DNA of 41,551 nt from Anaerolineae bacterium. Its GTDB lineage: Bacteria; Chloroflexota; Anaerolineae; 4572-78; J111. The notes below the pieces were generated by a model. It did no database searches, had not been told where the DNA came from, and worked only from the letters and a program-made list of their open reading frames with translations. The position numbers were made by a program, and so were the translations under genes. The stretch covers positions 1-41,551 of the forward strand of contig JAFGNV010000089.1 in NCBI GenBank assembly GCA_016926805.1, given 5' to 3'. Below are positions 32,946 to 41,249 of the stretch, one piece after another; positions within the stretch are counted from its first letter, which is position 1, and the number at the start of each line of letters is the position of its first letter.

Positions 32946-33078
32946 CCTTCAGCTAAAAGAATCAAAAAAAGGTGATTATCATGAGATGCAGTATACCAAT
33001 GTTGGGTTCTACCCACAAACTGCCATTTATCTCATCGCATCGATTTGGCTTTTCTTGTGACTGGCGCAAGATTTTGCG

Positions 33079-33167
33079 ACCTGTGCAATAGGTCGAATAA
33101 TTCCCCGAAGGGGTGGGGGGGAGTTCCCCCCATTATCCCCCCTTCCCTGTGCCGCTATTGCACAGGT
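33079..33167. repeat. long hairpin with 13-bp perfect arms
   Basis: ACCTGTGCAATAG (33079-33091) and CTATTGCACAGGT (33155-33167) are exact inverted repeats around a 63-base centre rich in C and G runs that can itself fold. It lies in the 336-base divergent gap between ecfT and dnaX. Confidence 0.75.
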
Positions 33168-33174
33168 ACAAATT

Positions 33175-33204
33175 TTGTATAATCAGTCCGGTTGAACGTA
33201 TAAT
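33175..33204 (+). promoter_or_regulatory. possible dnaX promoter
   Basis: TTGTAT (33175-33180), 18 bases, TATAAT (33199-33204), about 75 bases before the GTG start. Confidence 0.45.
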
Positions 33205-33281
33205 GAGTTTGGTAATTTGTGAATTGGGTCTTGGCTGGTAAACTACCGTCAAGAGATTTGTGGGGAAGGAAAGCATAGCCG

Positions 33282-34889
33282 GTGGCCGCGCAAGCCTTGT
33301 ATCGAAAATGGCGTTCCCAAACTTTTGCCGAGGTGATTGGTCAGCAACACGTGACCCAGACGCTGGTCAACGCCCTGAAACTGGAGCGAGTGGCCCACGC
33401 CTACCTGTTTGCCGGACCCCGGGGTACCGGCAAAACCACCACGGCTCGCCTGCTGGCCAAGGCGGTTAATTGTCGGGCCGAGGATATTGCCGCTCGACCC
33501 TGCAACGCGTGCGACATTTGCCTGGCGGTCAACGGGGGGCGTTTGCTGGACCTGATTGAGATTGACGCCGCCTCGAACACCGGCGTAGACGACATCCGCG
33601 ACCTGCGCGAGAAAGTCAATTTCCGGCCCGGCCAGGCGCGGATCAAGTTTTATATCATCGATGAAGTTCACATGCTTTCCAACTCTGCCTTTAACGCCCT
33701 GTTGAAAACCCTGGAAGAGCCGCCGGGCCACGTTATCTTTGTGCTGGCCACCACCGAGCCGGAACGTATTCCGGCTACCATCACCTCTCGCTGCCAGCGT
33801 TTTGATTTCAAACGGATCAAATTGGCCGATATTGTGGGACGGCTGGAACACATTGTGACGCAGGAAGGTTTGTCGGCGGAGCCGGAGGCGTTGGCCTATA
33901 TTGCCCGCCAGGCCAGCGGCTCAATGCGGGATGCCATCAGCCTGCTCGACCAATTGACCGCTTACGGCACGGAGACCATTACCCTGGAACTGGTGCGGTC
34001 GATGTTGGGCGCGGTCACCTCGCAGTCGGTCATTACCCTGGTTGATGCGTTGATTGACCAAGATGTGGCCGTCGGTCTGGATACCATCAACCGGATCATC
34101 GACGATGGGGTAGACCCCCGCCAGCTTGCCCGCGAGGTTGTGGAGCATTTGCGGGCGGTCATGCTGGCCAGGTTGGGTGATGGCGCCGAATTATTGAATC
34201 TGCCGGATGAAACGCTGGCAGTGATAAAAACGCAAGCGGCCAGGGCCGACACGCAGCTGATCGTCCGGGCGACCGCCTTGTTCAACCAGGCGGTGGTCGA
34301 TATCAAGTCGAGTTTGTTGGCGGTGCCGCAATTGCCGCTGGAATTGGCCTTTGTGGAAGCGATTACCGCCCTGACAGCTCCACCTCAACTACCGGAGGCG
34401 GTGATTGAGGCAGCGGCCCTTGCGCCCAAGCCTGCGCCTGCCGAGAAGCCAGCAGGCGTTTCCCAACCAGAGGTGTCGCCCCCACCTCCATCCCTCGAAG
34501 AGGAACCGGGCCAACCGATTGATCAGTCCACCGTAGACCTTACCGTGGACACCGTGCGGCGTTGTCTGGAGCAGGTGGTCAAAATATTGGAGCGAAAAAA
34601 CAAGGTCATGGCTGAAGCCTTACGCAGCCAGGCGCGTCTGCACAAAGTAGACGGCAATCAGATCCACTTCCTGACTTCGGAGATGATGAAAAAACGTTTT
34701 GAAAAACCCCAACCCAAAATGGCGATTGATGAGGCCTTTAGCCAGGCCATCGGCCAAACCGTGATCATCCGCTTCTCAACCGACGAGGGCGTTTCTTATG
34801 CCCAAGGTCAGGATGATGGGCCTGAAGATAAGGATGTTGAGGAATTATTAAAAGTGGCGGAGGAATTGGGGGGAAAGATTGTTAAATAA
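33282..34889 (+). CDS. dnaX: DNA polymerase III subunit gamma/tau
   Basis: 535 aa. Clamp-loader AAA+ domain with Walker A GPRGTGKT (near 45-52), a zinc-binding cysteine set in CRAEDIAARPCNACDIC, Walker B/DEVH as IIDEVHMLS and sensor motif TSRCQRFDF. A Pro/Glu-rich linker (about 385-410) and a C-terminal domain follow. It is the motor of the replicative clamp loader. The GTG at 33282 is chosen for GGAAGGAA about 10 bases upstream and the standard start AAQALYRKWRSQTFAEVIGQ. It heads the classic dnaX-ybaB-recR operon. Confidence 0.96.
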   Translation: MAAQALYRKWRSQTFAEVIGQQHVTQTLVNALKLERVAHAYLFAGPRGTGKTTTARLLAKAVNCRAEDIAARPCNACDICLAVNGGRLLDLIEIDAASNTGVDDIRDLREKVNFRPGQARIKFYIIDEVHMLSNSAFNALLKTLEEPPGHVIFVLATTEPERIPATITSRCQRFDFKRIKLADIVGRLEHIVTQEGLSAEPEALAYIARQASGSMRDAISLLDQLTAYGTETITLELVRSMLGAVTSQSVITLVDALIDQDVAVGLDTINRIIDDGVDPRQLAREVVEHLRAVMLARLGDGAELLNLPDETLAVIKTQAARADTQLIVRATALFNQAVVDIKSSLLAVPQLPLELAFVEAITALTAPPQLPEAVIEAAALAPKPAPAEKPAGVSQPEVSPPPPSLEEEPGQPIDQSTVDLTVDTVRRCLEQVVKILERKNKVMAEALRSQARLHKVDGNQIHFLTSEMMKKRFEKPQPKMAIDEAFSQAIGQTVIIRFSTDEGVSYAQGQDDGPEDKDVEELLKVAEELGGKIVK

Positions 34890-34895
34890 AATGCC

Positions 34896-34927
34896 CTCTC
34901 GTTGCCAAATTTAGTTTGGGAGCGAGA
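34896..34927. repeat. degenerate palindromic repeat, copy 3
   Basis: CTCTCGTTGCCAAA and TTTGGGAGCGAGA are imperfect inverted arms. Same family as 6835-6858 and 7846-7872. Confidence 0.45.
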
Positions 34928-34971
34928 TAAACGAACTAAGTACAATTTTGCGCAAGTTTGTTCCGGGTCTT

Positions 34972-35000
34972 GTAGGGACAGGACATTGTCCTGTCCCTAC
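34972..35000. repeat. 29-bp palindromic repeat, copy 2
   Basis: Exact copy of 23619-23647; here the arms extend by one base each side (TGTAGGG, CCCTACA). It sits inside the dnaX-ybaB gap. Confidence 0.85.
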
Positions 35001-35075
35001 AAAAGTGCATTTCTACTCGGAACGTATTTATGCAACCCTGTACTAAGATTCCACGCGATTGAAGGAGGATAATTT

Positions 35076-35453
35076 ATGGCCAAAAGTAAGAGTAAGGGTA
35101 AGGGATTTTCGCTCGGCGGCGGCGGTGGACTGAGTATACCGGGGGGAGCCAAAGGGGGACTGGCCGGTCAATTGCAGGCCATGCAGCAACAGATGCTGGA
35201 AACTCAAGCAGCGTTGGGCGAAAAAACTGTTGAAATCACATCGGGCGGGGGCGTGGTGACGGTGGTAATGACCGGGCATTACAAGTTAGAGTCCATTACT
35301 ATCGACCCCGAAGTGGTTGACCCCGAAGACGTGGAAATGCTGCAAGATTTGATTGTGGCCGCCATTAACGAAGCCGTTGAAGCAGCCCAGAACCTGGCCA
35401 CCGATGAGATAAGCGCGTTTACCGGTGGGCTGAACATACCAGGGCTATTCTAA
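35076..35453 (+). CDS. ybaB: YbaB/EbfC nucleoid-associated protein
   Basis: 125 aa. Residues about 28-120 are the YbaB/EbfC fold (LQAMQQQMLETQAAL, ITSGGGVVTVVMTG, ITIDPEV), a dimeric DNA-binding protein. An extra N-terminus of about 27 residues is built of Lys, Ser and Gly (KSKSKGKG, GGGGG), probably a flexible DNA-binding tail. AAGGAGG precedes the ATG. It is separated from recR by 2 bases, so the two are coupled, as in many bacteria. Confidence 0.92.
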   Translation: MAKSKSKGKGFSLGGGGGLSIPGGAKGGLAGQLQAMQQQMLETQAALGEKTVEITSGGGVVTVVMTGHYKLESITIDPEVVDPEDVEMLQDLIVAAINEAVEAAQNLATDEISAFTGGLNIPGLF

Positions 35454-35455
35454 AC

Positions 35456-36061
35456 ATGCAAGTGACCCCTGCGCCGGTAACCAAATTAATTGATGAATTT
35501 TCTCGACTGCCGGGGATTGGGCCAAAAACTGCCTCACGCTTAACCTTTTATTTGCTGCGCCATCCGGCTCAACAAACTGCGGCCCTGGCCGAAGCGTTGC
35601 GCGAGTTGCACCAGAAGGTAGTGTTCTGCACGCAGTGTTTCAATATTGCCGAAAGCGACCCCTGCCCTGTGTGCGGCGACGAGCACCGCGACCGTTCCCT
35701 GATCTGCGTGGTTGAAGAGCCGCTCGACGTACTGGCCATCGAGCGCACCCGCGATTACCACGGCCTGTATCACGTTTTGCATGGCGTGATTGCTCCCGTT
35801 GAAGGCATTGGCCCGGAGGATTTGAAGATTGCCGAACTGGTTGAGCGTGTGCGGGCCAGCAACGACGGGGTGAGAGAAATAATTATTGCCACCAATCCCA
35901 ACCTGGAGGGCGAAGCAACCGCCATGTATATTGCCCGCCAGTTTCAGACCGAATCCATCAAAATCACCCGCCTGGCCCGGGGCCTGCCCATGGGGGGAGA
36001 CCTGGAATACGCCGACGAGATTACCCTGAGCCGGGCTTTAAGCGGCCGCAGCGAAATGTAA
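35456..36061 (+). CDS. recR: recombination protein RecR
   Basis: 201 aa. N-terminal helix-hairpin-helix (LPGIGPKTASRL), C4 zinc finger (CTQCFNIAESDPCPVCGD) and Toprim domain (VVEEPLDVLAIE). RecR works with RecO (and RecF) to load RecA at gaps. Length and motifs are standard. Last gene of dnaX-ybaB-recR; it converges on the DUF1028 gene with 23 bases between. Confidence 0.96.
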   Translation: MQVTPAPVTKLIDEFSRLPGIGPKTASRLTFYLLRHPAQQTAALAEALRELHQKVVFCTQCFNIAESDPCPVCGDEHRDRSLICVVEEPLDVLAIERTRDYHGLYHVLHGVIAPVEGIGPEDLKIAELVERVRASNDGVREIIIATNPNLEGEATAMYIARQFQTESIKITRLARGLPMGGDLEYADEITLSRALSGRSEM

Positions 36062-36084
36062 TTATTTCCTCTCTTGACCCCTGC

Positions 36085-37023
36085 TTATCCCCGTTGGGCC
36101 ATGATTCTCCTCAAGTGCTCCCGGCCAATCTTGAGCAAACCGGCTTGCGGCAGGCGTTGGACGAGAATGGCCCAGTTGTTGTCCTGAGAAAAGATGTCCT
36201 TGAAGATCGGCAAAGCCTCGGCCACCCTCCGGGCGTTGGCCAGCGAAACCGCGTGCCAAAATTTTATTTCCAGATTATCGGGCAGCATGGTTTCGGCGGT
36301 GCGGTAAGCGGTTAAGGCTCCTTCGACATCGTTTTTTTCCAGGGCTTCGTCTCCGGCGTTCATATACTCATAAGCTCTGAAAACGCGCAGCACCCGTTTG
36401 AGTTCCTGCACCGGCTCTGGATGATCTTCCACGCGCAGGTCGATATAATGATCTTCCCCCGTTTTGCCGGTGGCCTGGCCCTTGACCACTACCAGGGCGG
36501 CGGATTGCTGCCCGCGAATGTCGCCGCCTGCGGCCTGAGCGGCTTCCAGCGCCGCCATCATTCGCTCGGCTAAATGTCCCCTGCTTCGTTCAAACGCCTG
36601 GGCCATTTCTGGCCAGACGGTGTTATTCAGCATCATGTTAGCCTGTACCGAAAAATTATCGCCAAGCTGGTGGCCTGCTTCGGCGATGCAACGCTGACCG
36701 GTGTGGGCGGCGACAGTTCCTTTGGCGTCAATCACGGCCAGCTGCCTGACCTCTCTGTCTTCATCAGCCTCCGTCAATGCGGCTACTACTTCGGGGGCAG
36801 TTTTGCCCTGTTTGAGCAATTCCAGTCCGTTTGGCCCATAAGCTACATTCGCCAGCGCCTGGGTGGCAATGGCGCCTACCCTGGTCTCGGCCCAGGACAC
36901 AACCGAACCAACGGAGAACCAATGCGATTGCACCGCCACCCCCATTTCGCCCGTTGCCGGGTCGCGGGCGACGATGGAGTAGGTGTGGGCTAATTTGCAC
37001 GCTGTGGGGAAAAGCCTTTTCAT
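36085..37023 (-). CDS. DUF1028 family protein (Ntn-hydrolase-like)
   Basis: 312 aa. The N-terminal 215 residues (HTYSIVARDPATGEMGVAVQS, GAIATQALANVAYGPNG, GDNFSVQANMM) match the DUF1028 family, which has an Ntn-hydrolase-like fold and unknown substrate. The C-terminal 90 residues are TPR-like (EALEKNDVEGALTAYRTAETM). No signal peptide. A terminator of the upstream minus-strand genes lies just before it, so it has its own promoter in 37024-37040 or reads through. Confidence 0.88.
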   Translation of the reverse strand: MKRLFPTACKLAHTYSIVARDPATGEMGVAVQSHWFSVGSVVSWAETRVGAIATQALANVAYGPNGLELLKQGKTAPEVVAALTEADEDREVRQLAVIDAKGTVAAHTGQRCIAEAGHQLGDNFSVQANMMLNNTVWPEMAQAFERSRGHLAERMMAALEAAQAAGGDIRGQQSAALVVVKGQATGKTGEDHYIDLRVEDHPEPVQELKRVLRVFRAYEYMNAGDEALEKNDVEGALTAYRTAETMLPDNLEIKFWHAVSLANARRVAEALPIFKDIFSQDNNWAILVQRLPQAGLLKIGREHLRRIMAQRG

Positions 37024-37035
37024 TCGAGTAATCCC

Positions 37036-37073
37036 AGAAAAAGGTCTGCCCTACTTTAATAGGGCAGACCTTT
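37036..37073 (-). terminator. intrinsic terminator
   Basis: AAAGGTCTGCCCTA (37040-37053) and TAGGGCAGACCTTT (37060-37073) are exact 14-base arms around a 6-base loop, followed on the minus strand by TTTTT (37042-37038). It ends the DUF2752/small-membrane-protein unit. Confidence 0.9.
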
Positions 37074-37110
37074 GTTAGTGGTTAAGATGTTTTTTGAGCA
37101 AACAAAAAAT

Positions 37111-37371
37111 TTATCCTTGCAACATCGCCTGCATTGAGTTGCTTAGAATCATTGTCAATATCCAACATACGGTCCAGACAATCATCACGTTCATTATGTT
37201 CAATCTCTTTACATTGATCCAACCCCAAATGAAGGGGTAGAGACTACAGATAATACCCAAAATACCATGTAGCACCCCTTTTTCTTTGAACAATTTAATC
37301 AGAACCATAATCCAGCAGATTATTGACCCTATCGTCGCAATGATTGCCACAATACCCAAAACAGTTGACAT
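37111..37371 (-). CDS. small membrane protein, unknown
   Basis: 86 aa with about three membrane helices (3-26, 32-50, 62-78). The middle has LKLFKEKGVLHGILGIICSLYPF-like character (key residues KEKG and YPFIWGW). AAAGGAG about 8 bases upstream of the ATG. 43 bases after the DUF2752 gene and closed by the terminator at 37036-37073. Confidence 0.72.
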   Translation of the reverse strand: MSTVLGIVAIIATIGSIICWIMVLIKLFKEKGVLHGILGIICSLYPFIWGWINVKRLNIMNVMIVWTVCWILTMILSNSMQAMLQG

Positions 37372-37414
37372 TTTTAAAACTCCTTTCTTTTGAAAAGTGA
37401 TTTGAAAGTTGGGT

Positions 37415-37894
37415 TTATCCCATGATTAAATTAAAAAAGGCTTCCCGGAAGAATAACAACCGAGTTAGCCAATAGAACACCAAACCAAGCAATAAGATAG
37501 CCGTGATACCTGTACGATGTTCAACAGTTTTTATCTGATCGATGAGCCACGCTCTTTGTGGTGAGGGAAGCAAGATTACGCCAGTCATGATTACCAGGGT
37601 CAGTAGAAAGAAAGGAGCAAAGGCATGGAGAGCGAGCGAAGTTTCCCAATCTCCTTGCAAAAGGGCAGTAATTGCCCGAGACAGACCACAACCTGGACAG
37701 GGGATGCCCAAGCCGTGCCGTATGGGACATGGCCAACCGGGTAAGCCCAAAGTTGCCAATCCGGTATGCAGGAACGCTGCCCCAACAATGGCCAAACTGG
37801 TAGGGCGGCTTTCCAGCAGCGGGGCCAGAATAGGGTTGAAAAGGCTATTTTTTGATGGAGATATCAAGGGTGAAGAAAATGCGTGCTGCGGCAT
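37415..37894 (-). CDS. DUF2752 membrane protein
   Basis: 159 aa. Two or three membrane helices and the DUF2752 hallmark CPGCGLSRA near residue 70, a conserved double-cysteine motif of unknown role at the membrane. Promoter with operator-like palindrome just upstream (37947-37987). Confidence 0.85.
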   Translation of the reverse strand: MPQHAFSSPLISPSKNSLFNPILAPLLESRPTSLAIVGAAFLHTGLATLGLPGWPCPIRHGLGIPCPGCGLSRAITALLQGDWETSLALHAFAPFFLLTLVIMTGVILLPSPQRAWLIDQIKTVEHRTGITAILLLGLVFYWLTRLLFFREAFFNLIMG

Positions 37895-37946
37895 GCGGTC
37901 GCCCCCATGGCCAGTGTCTCTCGACTTTGAAAGATAAAGCTGTTTA

Positions 37947-37987
37947 ACTATATCATAGGATTGGAAGAATAGTCAAACAATTGTTTG
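37947..37987 (-). promoter_or_regulatory. DUF2752 promoter with palindromic operator candidate
   Basis: On the minus strand TTGACT (37976-37971), 18 bases, TATAGT (37952-37947). The 14-base perfect palindrome CAAACAATTGTTTG (37974-37987) overlaps the -35 element by three bases and could bind a regulator. Confidence 0.6.
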
Positions 37988-38021
37988 GGATTTTTGGGGG
38001 TGGGGGGCATGAGAGAGCCAG

Positions 38022-39818
38022 TCACTCCGGCGGGGAAGGGGCCAAATACCAATCCCCGGCGTTCCAGGTGACAGTATCGTAGATGTGCGGCGAGACGCCC
38101 TGCAAGGCGGGGTTGATGGCGTACACATCGGGCAGGGCCAACAGGGGGATGTGTGGCAAGTCGTGGTAGAGAACGGTGGCTAACTCGCACAGTAAGACCC
38201 GGCGACGATTGTCGGGCAACGGGGTGTGCAGGGCGTCAAAAATATCAATCAGGTCCAGGTTGCGATAACGACTGACGTTGAGACCGGCTACGGGGTTATC
38301 ACGGGTGGGAATGGCGCGGGGATCGAAGTAGTCCGACAAGTAAAGGGTGGGGTCAACGCCGTAGTAGCCGTCGTCCCACAAATCCAGGTCAAAATTGCCG
38401 CGCAACTCGAGGCCGTTATTGGCCCAGGTATCCCAGAGCTGGCCGCCTTCAACCACCTGGCGCTGCAATTCGATGCCAACCTCGGCCAACATACCCTTGA
38501 TCAGGCGGTGGGCTGTATCAAGGTCGTTGCCAAACTCGGCATAGATATAACTGGTTAGCACCAGGGGCGCGCCCTCTTCAGCCGTGCCGCAGCCCTGGCA
38601 GCGGCGGACGTTTTCGTCGGGCTTCAGAACCCAACCGGCTTCATCGAGCAGGGCCGCCGCCAGGCCGGAATTGTACGGGTAAGGGGTCAGGTTGCAATCA
38701 AATTGAAATAACTCGGTAGAAACGGGCCGGCCCCGGTTGTTGAACGCTTCTTCGTTGAGCCGACCTGTGTCGATGGCGTAGCGGATGGCTTGCCGCACCC
38801 GCACGTCGGCGAGGGCTGGATGGGGGATGTCGGGGTCGGCGCTACCGGGGGCGCTGAGATTGGGCACCAGCCGCAGCACGTAACGGGCCGGGTTGGTGTA
38901 AAAGATGATGATGTTGCCGCTTTGTTCCATCCGGCTCAAGACCGGGTCGTCCGGCCAGAGGTCAAGGTAAACGTTACCCCGTTCCAGTTGGCGCTGTCGC
39001 AGGTCGGGGTCGGGTTCAATCTCAAAGACCAGTTGCGAGGCCAGCGGCCGCTCAGGGATAAAGTAGTTGGGATTCGGCTCAAAGATCAGGCGTACGCCGG
39101 GAATCCATTGCGCCAGCACAAAGGGGCCGGTGCTGACCGGCTCGAAGTTGCAGTCCCAAAAGAGCATCTTGGCGGGGTCGCCGCAGTGATGGGCAGGCAG
39201 CACACCGGTGCCCTGGCCACCGAATTGGATGAGGTAATTGGGGTAAAACTCGCGGTAGTGGATGATGGCGGTCAGGGGGTCGGGGGCCTCAATGTTGTCA
39301 ATCAAGTCGAAACCGGGCGCCCAGATGCCGCTATCGCGGAGAGCTTGCCAGGTAAAGCGAACATCGCCGGACGTAAAGGGTTCGCCGTCGCTCCAGTGCA
39401 GGCCGGGACGGAGCTGCCAGGTGACGGTGCGACCTTCCTCGCCGAGGCCGCCGTTAGCCAGGGTAGGCAGTTTGGCGGCAAGTTCAGGATAGTAGTTACC
39501 ATCTGGCCCAATCTCGGCCAGGCTGCCGTAAACCAGCTCGCCGATGAGGGCTTCGTAACCGGTGTTGTTGAGGTAAGCGTTAAAACTGGGCGGGTCGGCG
39601 GGAATAGGCACGATAATGGCGTCGTCGCGCACGTCCACGGCCAGAGCCAGCGGCGGCAGGGTGGGGGTAGGCAGTGGGCTGGCCGGTGAAGCGGCCGGTT
39701 GAATCAACTCACACGCGGTCAGGGATAGGAGGAGAAACAGGAGAATAGTAAGATGGAGGGTAAGAGATATGAGGTGAGTTGTCAGAAAACTGCGCCGGTT
39801 TGGGACGATAGAATTCAC
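38022..39818 (-). CDS. ABC transporter solute-binding lipoprotein, family 5
   Basis: About 598 aa. A long hydrophobic segment ends in lipobox LSLTAC, followed by a Ser/Pro/Thr linker. The mature part matches family 5 binding proteins (peptide, nickel and sugar importers): ADPPSFNAYLNN, YPELAAKLP, GEPFTSGDVRFTWQAL, VRQAIRYAIDTGRLNE. The GTG at 39818 gives a normal signal peptide; the frame continues to 40049 but enters the divergent promoter. No permease or ATPase gene is adjacent, so it must use a transporter encoded elsewhere. Ligand unknown. Confidence 0.86.
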   Translation of the reverse strand: MNSIVPNRRSFLTTHLISLTLHLTILLFLLLSLTACELIQPAASPASPLPTPTLPPLALAVDVRDDAIIVPIPADPPSFNAYLNNTGYEALIGELVYGSLAEIGPDGNYYPELAAKLPTLANGGLGEEGRTVTWQLRPGLHWSDGEPFTSGDVRFTWQALRDSGIWAPGFDLIDNIEAPDPLTAIIHYREFYPNYLIQFGGQGTGVLPAHHCGDPAKMLFWDCNFEPVSTGPFVLAQWIPGVRLIFEPNPNYFIPERPLASQLVFEIEPDPDLRQRQLERGNVYLDLWPDDPVLSRMEQSGNIIIFYTNPARYVLRLVPNLSAPGSADPDIPHPALADVRVRQAIRYAIDTGRLNEEAFNNRGRPVSTELFQFDCNLTPYPYNSGLAAALLDEAGWVLKPDENVRRCQGCGTAEEGAPLVLTSYIYAEFGNDLDTAHRLIKGMLAEVGIELQRQVVEGGQLWDTWANNGLELRGNFDLDLWDDGYYGVDPTLYLSDYFDPRAIPTRDNPVAGLNVSRYRNLDLIDIFDALHTPLPDNRRRVLLCELATVLYHDLPHIPLLALPDVYAINPALQGVSPHIYDTVTWNAGDWYLAPSPPE

Positions 39819-39879
39819 CCAATTATTGTAATGCAGGGGCAAAGGAGCGCAAAATTTAAAGCGTGATCTTGATGGCCTC

Positions 39880-39908
39880 TCGACTTTGGCGGGGAAATGC
39901 GCTATACT
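39880..39908 (+). promoter_or_regulatory. promoter of the flavodoxin gene
   Basis: TCGACT (39880-39885), 17 bases, TATACT (39903-39908), 45 bases before the ATG. Confidence 0.55.
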
Positions 39909-39952
39909 GGGCTGAGAAATTTTTGCCATTTGGACAGGAAGGAGAAACCACA

Positions 39953-40474
39953 ATGCCAAATAAAATTCTGGTGGCCTATGCCAGCCGCACCGGCTCAACC
40001 GCTGGCGTGGCCGAGGCCATCGGCCAGACCCTGGCCGAAAGCGGCGCATCGGTGGAGGTGCGCCCCATGTCAGAGATAAAGGACCTTACCCCCTACCGGG
40101 CGGTGGTGGCCGGCAGCGCCATCCAGGGGGGTCAGTGGCTGCCGGAGGCCATGCAATTTATGCACACTCATCAGGCCGCCCTGGCTCAGAAGCCCTTTGC
40201 CGCTTTTTTGGTGTGTATGACCCTGGCCATGCCCGGCGCCGCCAAATACCGCGAGCACGTGGCGAGTTTCCTGCAACCGGTGCGCGCCCTGGTCAGACCG
40301 GTGAGCGAGGGCCTCTTTGCCGGAGTGCTGGACATCAGCAAAGTACCGTCGTTTGGCGATAGACTGAAATTTCGCTTGAGTGTTATCTTTGGCGTTTGGA
40401 CGGAAGGCGACCACCGGAATTGGGCCGCCATCCACGCCTGGGCCGCGGAATTGCCGCCCCTCCTGGCGGTATAA
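39953..40474 (+). CDS. flavodoxin-domain protein (HemG-like)
   Basis: 173 aa. The N-terminus ILVAYASRTGSTAGVAEAI is the FMN phosphate loop of flavodoxins; AGSAIQGGQWLPEAM and the late GVWTEGDHRNW fit the branch related to menaquinone-dependent protoporphyrinogen oxidase HemG. No other haem gene is here, so the substrate is open. The ATG at 39953 has AAGGAGAAA 6-10 bases before it. The GNAT gene follows after 14 bases. Confidence 0.85.
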   Translation: MPNKILVAYASRTGSTAGVAEAIGQTLAESGASVEVRPMSEIKDLTPYRAVVAGSAIQGGQWLPEAMQFMHTHQAALAQKPFAAFLVCMTLAMPGAAKYREHVASFLQPVRALVRPVSEGLFAGVLDISKVPSFGDRLKFRLSVIFGVWTEGDHRNWAAIHAWAAELPPLLAV

Positions 40475-40488
40475 CGGTTTAACTGAAC

Positions 40489-41244
40489 ATGATTCTTTTA
40501 ACGCCAGAACAAACCGCCACTCTCAAAAACTGGTTCCGCCCCGAACAGCCAGGACCCTTGATCGGGCCACACGTAATCCAAACCGGGCATGGAGCTTGCT
40601 TTGTGGATCGCTGGCCTCATCCCCAAGCCGTGCTGGTGAATAATGCCGGCAATTACACCCTCCGGGGAGAGCTTGGCACCCTATCTGCCGCAGACCTGCG
40701 TTCTCATATCACCGGTTTTGTGGAAACCTCTAAAGATTTTGTACCCCTGCTCAGGGCTGCCTTTCCAGAAGTGAGAGAGTGGCCGCGAGTCATTTTTGAA
40801 CAGCGGTCTTCGCCAAGTCTGGTCGCGTCGGACGCTTATCCAATTCGCCGGTTAGAATCGTCCGACGCCTATCACCTCTGGGGTCTCAGCCCCGCCGTAG
40901 ATTGGATTGGCAAGACGTGGGGAGGAATGTCTGGCCTGGCCTCTAGTGGTTTTGCCTGGGGCGCGTTTGTAAAAGGTCAACTGGCGTCGGTGGCCTGCTC
41001 CTTTTTTGTGGGGGAGACGTATGAGGATATTGGGGTTGTGACTGAGCCAGAATTTCGCGGCTTAGGTTTGAGCACGGCTTGCGCCCATACGCTCTGCGGC
41101 GATACTCAAACTAGAGGACACCGGCCCTGCTGGAGCACCTCGCCGGATAATACGGCCAGCATCCGGGTGGGGGAAAAACTTGGCTTTGCGGTGCAACGTT
41201 ACGACCTGCTCTATGCGGTGGGTGTTGGTATCCCGGAGGGGTAA
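40489..41244 (+). CDS. GNAT-family N-acetyltransferase
   Basis: 251 aa. The C-terminal half holds a GNAT core, with acetyl-CoA-binding motif VTEPEFRGLGLSTACAHTL (about 184-202) and NTASIRVGEKLGF at the end, like the PF12746-type GNAT group. The N-terminal half is a second domain of unknown role. 14 bases after the flavodoxin gene, likely an operon. Confidence 0.85.
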   Translation: MILLTPEQTATLKNWFRPEQPGPLIGPHVIQTGHGACFVDRWPHPQAVLVNNAGNYTLRGELGTLSAADLRSHITGFVETSKDFVPLLRAAFPEVREWPRVIFEQRSSPSLVASDAYPIRRLESSDAYHLWGLSPAVDWIGKTWGGMSGLASSGFAWGAFVKGQLASVACSFFVGETYEDIGVVTEPEFRGLGLSTACAHTLCGDTQTRGHRPCWSTSPDNTASIRVGEKLGFAVQRYDLLYAVGVGIPEG

Positions 41245-41249
41245 TCTTT

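Noticed and set aside
32946..33240. Second cobalamin riboswitch before the ECF operon
   Set aside because: On the minus strand I found no B12 box or CCCGC..ACTGT core; only a hairpin repeat.
38790..39689. 299-codon plus-strand frame
   Set aside because: It is the antisense shadow of the solute-binding protein gene, whose family motifs are clear.
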